From Bacteroidota bacterium (GTDB taxonomy: Bacteria; Bacteroidota; Ignavibacteria; Tepidaquicellales; Tepidaquicellaceae), in contig JAFDZR010000010.1 in NCBI GenBank assembly GCA_018266875.1, positions 71,172 to 135,171 of the forward strand: a stretch of DNA of 64,000 nt, read 5' to 3'. Every line of letters starts with the position of its first letter. Positions within the stretch are counted from its first letter, which is position 1. The notes below the pieces were generated by a model. It searched no databases. It worked only from the letters and a program-made list of their open reading frames with translations, and had not been told where the DNA came from. This document shows, one piece after another, positions 54,713-63,270 of the stretch. Made by a program: the position numbers and the translations under genes.

Positions 54713-55795
54713 TTGTCTGACAAAAGATTATTATTTGTAAATCATATCTCCGCAAAGGCGAAGTTTGTAACCAACGACAGGGAAATTTTAGAGAAGATGT
54801 TCAGAGTAACACATTTTGAATCCCGCCTTTCAAACAATTTATCATTCATATTAACATTTATATCCCAGTTTTTCAGATTACTCTTCAGCATTCATAAGTT
54901 TGAAGTAATATATATCTGGTTTGCAGATTACCATTCCTTCCTGCCTGTTTTTTTTTCAAAACTTTCCGGGAAAAAAAGTTACATAGCAGTCGGCGGTTAT
55001 GATGCGACATACATTCCGGAAATAAACATGGGACTTTTCACAAAGTCGGGATTGAAAAAAAGATTCAGGTGCTTCTGCGCGACTTATTCACTCAGACACT
55101 GCTCAATGATCCTTCCCGTTGACGAAAGTCTTATTGAAAATGAAAACCGGTATATTTATTCCGACCTTCCCGGCAGACCTGTTTTAAAGGACGGCATAAA
55201 AAATTTCATCAAAGACATTAAGACTCCTTTCCATACAGTCCGGCTCGGTTATGATCCGGAGATCTTTAAATTCGTAAATTCCGGAAAGGAAAGGGCTGTA
55301 GTAAGCGCCGGACTGATTGTAAACGAAAATGAATTCAGAAGAAAAGGTTTTGATCTCCTGACGGAAGTGGCTGGGAAGATGCCTGATGTGAAATTCATTC
55401 TGATTGGTCTGAATGATCACTACATGAATTACATTAAACAGCTTGATCTGAAAAATACAGAGCTTTATGGTAAAGTTAGTTATGACGAACTTATAAAACT
55501 ATACAGCCGTGCAAAAGTTTATTCTCAGCTGTCTATGTTCGAAGGAATGCCCAGCGCAGTATGTGAGGCAATGCTCTGCGGCTGCATTCCCGTCGGCTCT
55601 GATGTAAACGGCATTCCCGGAATAATCGGTGACACAGGCATCATTGTAAAGGAGAAGAATATTGACCGCATAACAGAAGCTCTGCACAAGACTCTGGAAT
55701 ATGACGAAAAAGTTTCAGAGATATGCAGGAACAGGATTACGGAAATGTTTCCTATAGATAAAAGAGAGAAAGAACTACTGAAAATAATAAAATAA
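54713..55795 (+). CDS. Glycosyltransferase, GT4-like
   Basis: The 360-residue protein is a GT-B fold glycosyltransferase. The C-terminal half carries the GT4 hallmark EGMPSAVCEAMLCGCIPVGSDVNGIPGIIGDTGIIVKE (near 278-315), with the E-x7-E motif that binds the nucleotide-sugar. The N-terminal half is variable, as expected for the acceptor side. TTG start, 10 bases after the TylF-like gene. It probably adds a sugar to the undecaprenyl-linked glycan flipped by the first gene of the cluster. Confidence 0.9.
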   Translation: MSDKRLLFVNHISAKAKFVTNDREILEKMFRVTHFESRLSNNLSFILTFISQFFRLLFSIHKFEVIYIWFADYHSFLPVFFSKLSGKKSYIAVGGYDATYIPEINMGLFTKSGLKKRFRCFCATYSLRHCSMILPVDESLIENENRYIYSDLPGRPVLKDGIKNFIKDIKTPFHTVRLGYDPEIFKFVNSGKERAVVSAGLIVNENEFRRKGFDLLTEVAGKMPDVKFILIGLNDHYMNYIKQLDLKNTELYGKVSYDELIKLYSRAKVYSQLSMFEGMPSAVCEAMLCGCIPVGSDVNGIPGIIGDTGIIVKEKNIDRITEALHKTLEYDEKVSEICRNRITEMFPIDKREKELLKIIK

Positions 55796-56177
55796 ACCAC
55801 AAAAATTTTAAAGTATAATTCATGTGAAGCTAAAATATTAAAAAAACACTCAAAGCATGGACAGTTATGTGTTTATTAATAAATGGATTTTTAATAAATT
55901 TATTAAAACTAAATCAGCCAGAAACTAGCGGCAGGTCAATAAGATGTCAATCTGAGTGTTTCGGGTCTTGTAATTCTATATACTCAGAGCAGACAATTTC
56001 TCAGATACAAAGAAAAGTAAGTTCTGAAATAACATAATCTGCCTGTTAAATAAATTTCCGATATAAATATAAAAAGGCAGCTCTGAAAAGGGCTGCCTTT
56101 TGTGTTCCCGCACAGGTGCCGGGATACTATAAGATCATAAGAATTTTTTACACTTTAAATCTTTTAAATGAATTCCG
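55796..56177. other. Intergenic region between convergent genes
   Basis: This 382-base stretch contains no ORF or RNA gene that I can support. A hairpin at 56073-56102 works as a terminator. Bases 55872-55910 include A/T-rich inverted words (ttattaataaa and ttaataaatttattaa). The rest shows no clear structure. Confidence 0.5.
56073..56102. terminator. Bidirectional terminator between convergent genes
   Basis: AAAAGGCAGC (56073-56082) pairs with GCTGCCTTTT (56093-56102) around a 10-base loop with A and T runs on both sides. It can end both the glycan cluster (+) and the subtilase gene (-). Confidence 0.9.
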
Positions 56178-59123
56178 TTACTTCACAAGCACCATGCGCT
56201 TTATGTCAACGAAGTTCCCCGATTCCAGTCTGTAGAAGTAGACTCCGCTTGCAAGACTGCTGCCGTTGAAATTCACATCGTAATTTCCCGCCTGTCTTAT
56301 TTCATTTACAAGCGTCATTACTTCCTTTCCTAAAATGTCATACACTTTCATATTTACAAATCCCTGCTTCGGAATTGAGAAGCTGATCTTTGTCGAAGGA
56401 TTGAAAGGATTCGGATAATTCTGTGAAAGAGAAAATATTGAAGGAATGGAAACGGTATTAGTTTCAATTCCAGTTATCAGTGAAATATCAATTTGTATGT
56501 TTGCGCGGTTGAAGCTTTGTGTCAGACTTGTCGGATACTGTGTATCGCTCTGAGCTCGTCTCGACAGATAAGATAAGGAAGTTGAATAAGCGTATCTCGG
56601 ATAAGTATTGACATACTGCTGAAAGTCCCTGCCGATCGATATCATCAGATTCTGAGTCGGATTAATTGAAAAAGGAGTTGTAAGCTGAATCTCTGTCCAG
56701 CCGGGAGCTGAAAGACTGTTGATATTTCCTTCAAACACAACCGTCATGCCGGTTGTGTCCCATGTTCCTGAAGGCAGAGTTATATCAGTCGTTGTTTTCA
56801 TTAACACCCTCACATTTTCGCTTGTAACTCCTCCTACATTATTGTTCTGATAGAATTTGATCTTTCTGATCTGACCAGTTGTATTGATTTCCGATCCGAG
56901 ATAAATTCCCTGCCATCTGTAATAATTGTAAAACCTGTTAAGAGGATAAGACTCATCAGCTGTTCCTGTTCCGATTGTGATCGAAGAAATGGGAAGTCTT
57001 CTGAGCCTGAGACTGAATGTCTGCGCAGATGCAGCGGAATCATTGGCGCTGTAAGCATATACGCGCCACAGTCCCTGTATGGAATCGCTTATTCCGGCTC
57101 CGAGAGATGCAGCCAGTGAATCAAGCTGAGAGACCCTTATATTTACCGAAGTATCAAATCCGTTATTTCCTGATCTGAATATACTTTTTATATTTGAAGA
57201 ATTTGAAAAATCCGGATAAGCAAACATCCATTTATAAGTAACTCCGGTTCCGGATCTTGTCCATTTCGGTGAAGCGACTGTATAGTCTGTCGGTGTTGTC
57301 TGAATTGTCGTTCCGGATGGCGGCGAACTCAAATTAAATGAAGTCAGAGCGGGAATACCTCTTGTGAAGTTTACAGCTCTGGGTCCGTTTGCAGCTGACA
57401 ATGAATCAACAGTAGGAAGCTGTCTGTAAGCATTTGCATTCCACTGACCTGAATATGTCTGTCCCTGATTTATTCCCATTCCGGCAAGGATTTCATCAAG
57501 CTGCCCTAAAGTGAATGTGACAGAGTTTGTTCCTGATGGAACCGTGATTTTCCTTGTGCTGATAGTCGGCGATCCGAATATCCATTTATATTCCACTCCG
57601 GTTGCGCAAGTATCCCAGTTGAAAGTAACCGTTGAAGTTGAATTCGGTAATGTGGTTATTGTCTGTCCGGCAGCAGGCGACTGCAGATTGAAACTGTTCA
57701 GTACAGGAACATTTGTGATCTTAACTTTATTTACGAGTTTCGCTACATTGAGTCTTCCGTTTGAAACCGTTATGCCGTTCAGAGATGGAAGAGTATCCAC
57801 GGTTGATAAAATATACTGCTTGAATAATCTTGCAAGCGAATCGGGTCTTGTCCTTCCGAGCTGTATGTAAACCGAACCGGCTGCTGCATGCATAAGAGCA
57901 ACCGCTCCTGCAACCTGCGGAGTAGCCATTGATGTACCGGTTAAAAGTCCGTATGAATTTGTAGGGATAGTTGAAAGTATGCTTGTTCCCGGAGCTCCGA
58001 GATCCATATTTATCGGACCGTATCCTGCGCCCGAGTTTTTCGCGTCAGTGTTGGTTGTATTCGTGACAGCAATAAGAAAATCACTCGGACAGGTGGTGGG
58101 CATATCTCCGACAACGTCAATATTCACATTATTATTCGGACCTGCTCCGCAGCTTAATATTCCAGCGCTGCCGAGAGTATCATAAAATGCGCACCATAAA
58201 GGATAATTTGACGGCTGCCCGTTATCAATTCCCCATGAAGAATTTGTCGAAACAACGTATGCGCCCATTGTCCCGTTTGACTGATTGTATAATTTCCTTT
58301 GTTTGAAAACATAACCATAAGCTTTGACAGCATTGGCTTCTGTAGCTGATCCGTAAACGACAGGCATTGTTTTCACCTTCCAGTTTACACCTGCAACTCC
58401 GAGACTGTTATTTCCCATTGCGCCTGCAATTCCAGCGCAGTGAGTACCGTGCTGATTTGCGGGAATTGTTCCGTTGTTGCTTCCTGCATTCCATCCGTAA
58501 ATATCATCTACATAGCCATTGTTATCGTCGTCAATTCCGTTTCCGGGAATCTCCGCATAATTTACCCAGGTATCAAGGTCCTGGTGATTAGTCTGCTGAC
58601 CTCCGTCAACTATTGCAACTACAATTGTATCTCCGAGAGATGTAACGCCGCCAGTAGTTACTTCCCATGCTTCAGGAGCATCAATATCCGCGTCAGGAGT
58701 TCCGCCCGTCTGCCCCGTATTGTTTTTGTCCCACTGTTCCGAAAATCTTGTGTCATTCGGAAATAAAGGAGGCATTACCCTTTCTTTAAACCTGTGATTG
58801 AACTGGGCAATAGCTACTTTGTCATTTCTCATAACCGACATAAGCGCATCCACCGGCTGTGATCTGGAAACGTCATACTGAAAGAGATAAATATTCATGT
58901 CCTTTACAAGCTCTTCTTTTACGATCATTCCGATATCCGAATAATTATCCGCAAATTCCTGCGCGTTGACCGGAGAGTTGAACATGACAATAAGATCACC
59001 TTCGATGTAATCTTTATCGTTTAAATAACCGGAGAGATCATTTCTGCTGTTTGTGTCATCATTGAGGAACAAAGAAAACAGAAGTAATGTCGTTACCGAT
59101 AAAAAAAGTAGGGATGTTTTCAT
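56178..59123 (-). CDS. T9SS-secreted subtilisin-family serine protease
   Basis: The 981-residue precursor has a signal peptide, an I9-like inhibitory prodomain (about 38-115) and an S8 catalytic domain. The catalytic triad is Asp173 (VAIVDGG), His225 (NQHGTHCAGIAG) and Ser398 (LTGTSMATPQVAG); the oxyanion Asn is near 330. Two tandem Ig-like/SusE-like repeats follow (about 470-595 and 600-715; the repeated phrase FNLxSPxxGxT), then a beta-sandwich and a T9SS sorting domain (QNYPNPFNPSTKI, GVYFYRLESGNF, RMVLVK). It is secreted through the outer membrane and would act as a broad protease. It ends the block of minus-strand secreted proteins. Confidence 0.96.
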   Translation of the reverse strand: MKTSLLFLSVTTLLLFSLFLNDDTNSRNDLSGYLNDKDYIEGDLIVMFNSPVNAQEFADNYSDIGMIVKEELVKDMNIYLFQYDVSRSQPVDALMSVMRNDKVAIAQFNHRFKERVMPPLFPNDTRFSEQWDKNNTGQTGGTPDADIDAPEAWEVTTGGVTSLGDTIVVAIVDGGQQTNHQDLDTWVNYAEIPGNGIDDDNNGYVDDIYGWNAGSNNGTIPANQHGTHCAGIAGAMGNNSLGVAGVNWKVKTMPVVYGSATEANAVKAYGYVFKQRKLYNQSNGTMGAYVVSTNSSWGIDNGQPSNYPLWCAFYDTLGSAGILSCGAGPNNNVNIDVVGDMPTTCPSDFLIAVTNTTNTDAKNSGAGYGPINMDLGAPGTSILSTIPTNSYGLLTGTSMATPQVAGAVALMHAAAGSVYIQLGRTRPDSLARLFKQYILSTVDTLPSLNGITVSNGRLNVAKLVNKVKITNVPVLNSFNLQSPAAGQTITTLPNSTSTVTFNWDTCATGVEYKWIFGSPTISTRKITVPSGTNSVTFTLGQLDEILAGMGINQGQTYSGQWNANAYRQLPTVDSLSAANGPRAVNFTRGIPALTSFNLSSPPSGTTIQTTPTDYTVASPKWTRSGTGVTYKWMFAYPDFSNSSNIKSIFRSGNNGFDTSVNIRVSQLDSLAASLGAGISDSIQGLWRVYAYSANDSAASAQTFSLRLRRLPISSITIGTGTADESYPLNRFYNYYRWQGIYLGSEINTTGQIRKIKFYQNNNVGGVTSENVRVLMKTTTDITLPSGTWDTTGMTVVFEGNINSLSAPGWTEIQLTTPFSINPTQNLMISIGRDFQQYVNTYPRYAYSTSLSYLSRRAQSDTQYPTSLTQSFNRANIQIDISLITGIETNTVSIPSIFSLSQNYPNPFNPSTKISFSIPKQGFVNMKVYDILGKEVMTLVNEIRQAGNYDVNFNGSSLASGVYFYRLESGNFVDIKRMVLVK

Positions 59124-59256
59124 GGTTATTAATTTATTCTTTAAAAAAATTATAAGTGAAATTGAATACTGTTTTCAATAAAAGAAATCTCTCCGTTTTC
59201 AGAAATAACAGTAAATATTCTGTTAAATATATTTAATTCAGTATAAAAAATTCGGG

Positions 59257-60822
59257 TTATTTAACAAACATCATTACCTTCGTATCAGAAAAATTAAAAG
59301 CTTCCAGCTTTGCATAATATGTACCCGAAGCAAAATTCAAAGCATTCCATTCCACTTCATATGTTCCGGGCTGAAGATTACCGTCCACAAGTTTTATTAT
59401 TTCCTTTCCGTTGGTATCATAGACAGTGATCTTAACGTTTGATCTTGAATTATCCGAGACATCAAATTTAATTTTTGTCGATGGATTGAACGGGTTCGGA
59501 TAATTTCCGTAAAGCCTGAACGAATCGGGTTTCACAGAATTAATCTGCTGTACGTTCGTAATAAAATCAACAATGGCGGTATATAAACTCATTGATGTGT
59601 TGTCAGCTCTTGCCCATATCGGTCTTACTTTTCCGTTAAATGCAGTAATATTTGTATAATCTCCGAAGAAGACAGATGAGCTTGGAGTGAACGGAGTTTC
59701 ACTTACCTTGAAATTAGAAATGGTTTCTCCTGCGTCTGTGGATCTTCCCATATAGACATCCGTCTGATTACTGGAATAATTTCTTCTGTCATAAAATACA
59801 AAATACAAAGTGCCGTCTTTCTGATCGATCGTCATCCAAGTAAAGAACTGCTGTTTTCCCGGAGGATCGTTATTGACTCTTTTCACAGCGCTCCAGGTAT
59901 TTCCGCCGTCCGTTGATTTGATCATCCAGATGTCGGTATCCGTAGCGCCGTTCCTCTGGTCTGACCAGTTTATATAAATCGTACCTCTGTTCGGACCGTT
60001 TGAAATATCGCAGTTTGTAACAGGAAGACCGTTGGCTCTGCTGATACCGGGTATGTCATAATCCCAGCCGGTCGGCTGAGTTGTAACGAAAATATCATTA
60101 TCAAGCCATGTCAGTCCGCCGTCGGTAGATCTGTCCATTACAATTCCAAGAGGTCCTGACCATGAAACATAAATTTCTCCGTTCGGTCCGACTGCGGGAA
60201 CCGCGCCTTCGACAGTGTTGTCACCGTCAAGACAGTCTCCGGCTTTTTTATTAATCCTTAGCGCGCTGCTCCAAGTCTCTCCTGCGTCTGTGGATCTTGA
60301 GAATAAAATTATGGAACTGTCCGAAGGAGAAGAACTGCCGTAGCTGTCAAACTGCGTCCAGGTCATGTAAATATTATTGTTACGCGGATCAACGCAGAGC
60401 CATTCCTTATCCTGCTGTTTCGGAGGAATAAATCCTGTAAAAGATCCGTTGCTCCAGTTCGCTCCGCCGTTTGTTGATTTCTGCACAACAATCCTGTCAA
60501 TAAAATAACTTCCCGAAGGATTCGTAAGATGACCGTAATAAAAATTGCCTGCGGTATCAACTGTTATTGAGGGATCCCCCCAGACGCTGTAGGTGGAGGA
60601 AAGAGTGCCGCGGGTCCAGTTATATCCGCTGTTCGTGGAATAATAATAAAAATTCAGATTCGATCCGGCGACCAGTTGGTCAGTGTTTTTCGGATTAATG
60701 CAGATTGACGGTTCATTCGGAGAACCAGTACTTGTAATGAAGATATTCTGATACTGAGCCTTTGCTATGCTGCAGCCTGCAATGAATATAATTACTGATA
60801 ATATGTATTTAATATTTTTCAT
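59257..60822 (-). CDS. T9SS sialidase-like (Asp-box) surface protein
   Basis: The 521-residue precursor has a signal peptide ending near AKAQ and at least six Asp-box repeats of the form S-T-x-x-G-x-x-W (for example STNSGYNW, STNGGANW, STDAGETW, STDGGLTW, STDGGNTW), which build a beta-propeller. Sialidase catalytic residues are not confirmed: the conserved arginine triad and FRIP motif are not obvious, so it may be a propeller that binds rather than cleaves glycans. The last ~85 residues are a T9SS sorting domain (YGNYPNPFNPSTKIKFD, KEIIKLVDG, GTYYAKLEAFNF, KVMMFVK). Confidence 0.92.
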   Translation of the reverse strand: MKNIKYILSVIIFIAGCSIAKAQYQNIFITSTGSPNEPSICINPKNTDQLVAGSNLNFYYYSTNSGYNWTRGTLSSTYSVWGDPSITVDTAGNFYYGHLTNPSGSYFIDRIVVQKSTNGGANWSNGSFTGFIPPKQQDKEWLCVDPRNNNIYMTWTQFDSYGSSSPSDSSIILFSRSTDAGETWSSALRINKKAGDCLDGDNTVEGAVPAVGPNGEIYVSWSGPLGIVMDRSTDGGLTWLDNDIFVTTQPTGWDYDIPGISRANGLPVTNCDISNGPNRGTIYINWSDQRNGATDTDIWMIKSTDGGNTWSAVKRVNNDPPGKQQFFTWMTIDQKDGTLYFVFYDRRNYSSNQTDVYMGRSTDAGETISNFKVSETPFTPSSSVFFGDYTNITAFNGKVRPIWARADNTSMSLYTAIVDFITNVQQINSVKPDSFRLYGNYPNPFNPSTKIKFDVSDNSRSNVKITVYDTNGKEIIKLVDGNLQPGTYEVEWNALNFASGTYYAKLEAFNFSDTKVMMFVK

Positions 60823-60978
60823 TTTGAAAATTTTTTATAAGAGGGTTTAAATAAGTTAAGCAGAAAGGCAGAATATATAAATTCATTATTTAATAATAAT
60901 TTACCCGAACAGGTAATTACATTCTCCGCTTCTGTCTGATTTCAGTTTAACCGGGAAATCTGTTTTAAAGCTATGCTC

Positions 60979-62703
60979 TTAGCCGTAGATCCATTTACTA
61001 AATATCTTTTCCTGATTGTCTGTTACTGTTTCTTTTCTTTTCACTTCAAACATCGGAAAAGGTTCAGCAAGTATTACATTTATTTCCTTTATCAATCCAT
61101 CTCGGCCGACAATGAATTTCACTGTATCACCCGTTTTTTTACCCGAGAGAATATTCTTTGCATTATTTTCATTTACCCGGTAGCCGTCCATTGAAATGAT
61201 CTCATCTTTAAAATTCAGTCCGGAGATATACGCCGAACCGCCGGCAAGGACTTTTGTAATGACAAGATTACCGTTCTCTGTTCTGGATTCTATTCCGAGG
61301 AAACTCTGAGCTGAATCGGCTGTGTCTTCAACTTTCAGCCCGGCAAGATCCAGATATTCCTCCATGGGAAGTTCATCTTTTCCTTCCACATATTTTTCCC
61401 AGAACTCATCAATATCCCTTCCGTTGACAGCTTCGCATACTTCCCTTATTCTCTGCTGCGTATATCCTTTTGAACTGTCTCTCCTGAAATCATCATAGAG
61501 AATTCTCATTGCATCATCAAGACATCTTTTCCCGTCAGTATTCTTTATTATCTCAAGATTAAGGATCAGAGCGACAAGCGCTCCCTTTGTATAATATGAG
61601 ATCTGCGTATTGTTATAATTTTCATCTTTTCTGTAGAATTTTATCCATGCATCAAAACTGGAATCCGCAAGCGACTGATGATATCTTCCGCTGAATCTCA
61701 TGACGTCATTATATTCATGCGCAAGAAATCCGAAATAATCTTCATCATTGATCAGACCGGCTCTTCTTATGAATACATTATCAAAGTAACTTGTCCATCC
61801 TTCAGCTACCCAAAGTCCCCTGGTATAATTTTCCTTATTGTAATCAAACGGTCCAAGCTCGACTGGTCTTATGCGTTTTACATTCCAGAGATGAAAAAAT
61901 TCATGCGATACAAGTCCGAGAAATTTGTTGTATAATTTTTTATCGCTGAAATTCAGACGCGGTATCTGAACGGCAAAAGAATTCAGGTGTTCAAGTCCGC
62001 CTCCGCCTTTTTCAACAAGGTTAATGATATAGGTATAATGTCGGTAGAGAATTTCACCTCCGAAGAATTTTATCTGTTCTTCTGCAATTTTCCTGAAATC
62101 ATTTACCAATTTATCCCCGTCATAATTCCCTTTTCCCGCCAGACAAATGTAATGACTGACTCCGTTTATACTGAATTCAAGAATAGTTTGATTACCGATT
62201 TCAAGCGGCGAATCAATGAACACGTCATAATTTTCCGCTGTAAATGTATTTTCAGAAACCCTGTCCATACCAGTTGAAACAGAACTCCATTCATGCGGCA
62301 TATCAATCTCAAGAGTGCATCTGCAGTCCTGCATTCCTTCGGCAAACATGAACACACCGGAAGAGCTTATGAATGCATGTTCGCTGTTGACGCAGCTAGT
62401 CCTCACGGTAAGCTCGTTGCAGTATACTCTGTATCTGAAAGTGAATTCAGATTCGCCTTCAGCAGATACTTTCCAGGTATTCTTGCTGAGTTTTTCAGTT
62501 AATAAAATTTTACCTTCGGCGGATTCTGCGTATACATTGTCAACATTTCTGGAAAATTCCCTTATGAGATAAGATCCAGGCGCCCATACCGGCATAGAAA
62601 AAATTATTTCCGGGCTTTTGTTTTCCTTTAAAGTGATCTCAATTTCACAGTAGTGAGCCTGCTTCTCCGGAAAGGATATTCTGTAAAAAATTTCTTTCTG
62701 CAA
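60979..62703 (-). CDS. M61-family metallopeptidase with PDZ domain
   Basis: The 574-residue protein is an M61 (glycyl aminopeptidase) peptidase. The zinc motif is SHEFFHLWNVKRIRP (HExxH, about 267-281) with the third ligand in LWVAEGWTSYF about 25 residues later. The N-terminal half is a beta-sandwich, and the C-terminal PDZ domain (about 460-560) includes FLGIESRTENGNLVITKVLAGGSAYISGLNFKDEIISMDG. There is no signal peptide or T9SS signal, so it may act in the cytoplasm on peptides. It lies next to the secreted proteases. Confidence 0.95.
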   Translation of the reverse strand: MQKEIFYRISFPEKQAHYCEIEITLKENKSPEIIFSMPVWAPGSYLIREFSRNVDNVYAESAEGKILLTEKLSKNTWKVSAEGESEFTFRYRVYCNELTVRTSCVNSEHAFISSSGVFMFAEGMQDCRCTLEIDMPHEWSSVSTGMDRVSENTFTAENYDVFIDSPLEIGNQTILEFSINGVSHYICLAGKGNYDGDKLVNDFRKIAEEQIKFFGGEILYRHYTYIINLVEKGGGGLEHLNSFAVQIPRLNFSDKKLYNKFLGLVSHEFFHLWNVKRIRPVELGPFDYNKENYTRGLWVAEGWTSYFDNVFIRRAGLINDEDYFGFLAHEYNDVMRFSGRYHQSLADSSFDAWIKFYRKDENYNNTQISYYTKGALVALILNLEIIKNTDGKRCLDDAMRILYDDFRRDSSKGYTQQRIREVCEAVNGRDIDEFWEKYVEGKDELPMEEYLDLAGLKVEDTADSAQSFLGIESRTENGNLVITKVLAGGSAYISGLNFKDEIISMDGYRVNENNAKNILSGKKTGDTVKFIVGRDGLIKEINVILAEPFPMFEVKRKETVTDNQEKIFSKWIYG

Positions 62704-62780
62704 TTTTATAGGATTAATATTTTAATTTCAGGTAAACGCAATCAAGGAAGAAGGATTTTCTAAATAATTCAATAATGAAA

Positions 62781-63251
62781 TCAGACATCAAAGACACTGT
62801 TTTCTTCTTCTCTGAAATATCTGAGAACTTCTCCGGAAGATTTAGCTTCAGAAAGTTTCTCTCTGAAATCGTCTTTATTCATTAATCTGGATATTCTGCT
62901 GAGGAGTTTAATATGAGCGTTAAGAAGCGATTCTTTTCCAATTATCAGAAAAATAAAAGTTACCGGCTCTAAATCAATTGAATCAAAATCAATCGGCTCT
63001 TTTAAAACTGCAAATGCAGCAACTATACTTTTTATTTCATCCGTCTTGCCGTGAGGTATTGCAAAACCTTTTCCTACACCTGTTGAAACTAGACTTTCCC
63101 TTTCAAACACACATTCTCTGACTTTTTCCTTGTCTCTCATAAGACCGGATTTCGAAGCAAGCTCAACCATTTTGTTTAAAGCGTCATCCTTATCTTTGCA
63201 TTCAAGATTCACCCTTATCACGTCTTCGGTTAATATATCACTTATTTTCAT
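62781..63251 (-). CDS. PTS system IIA component (PtsN-like)
   Basis: The 156-residue protein is a EIIA of the fructose/nitrogen-PTS type, which carries a phosphohistidine. The active site is visible in STGVGKGFAIPHGKTDEIKS, with the catalytic His in AIPHGK near residue 68. No membrane EIIB/EIIC partner is nearby, so a regulatory PTSNtr-like role is more likely than sugar import. It is 19 bases from the nucleotidyltransferase gene, on the same strand, and so may be co-transcribed. Confidence 0.9.
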   Translation of the reverse strand: MKISDILTEDVIRVNLECKDKDDALNKMVELASKSGLMRDKEKVRECVFERESLVSTGVGKGFAIPHGKTDEIKSIVAAFAVLKEPIDFDSIDLEPVTFIFLIIGKESLLNAHIKLLSRISRLMNKDDFREKLSEAKSSGEVLRYFREEENSVFDV

Positions 63252-63270
63252 ATTAAAATTTTTGTAACGG

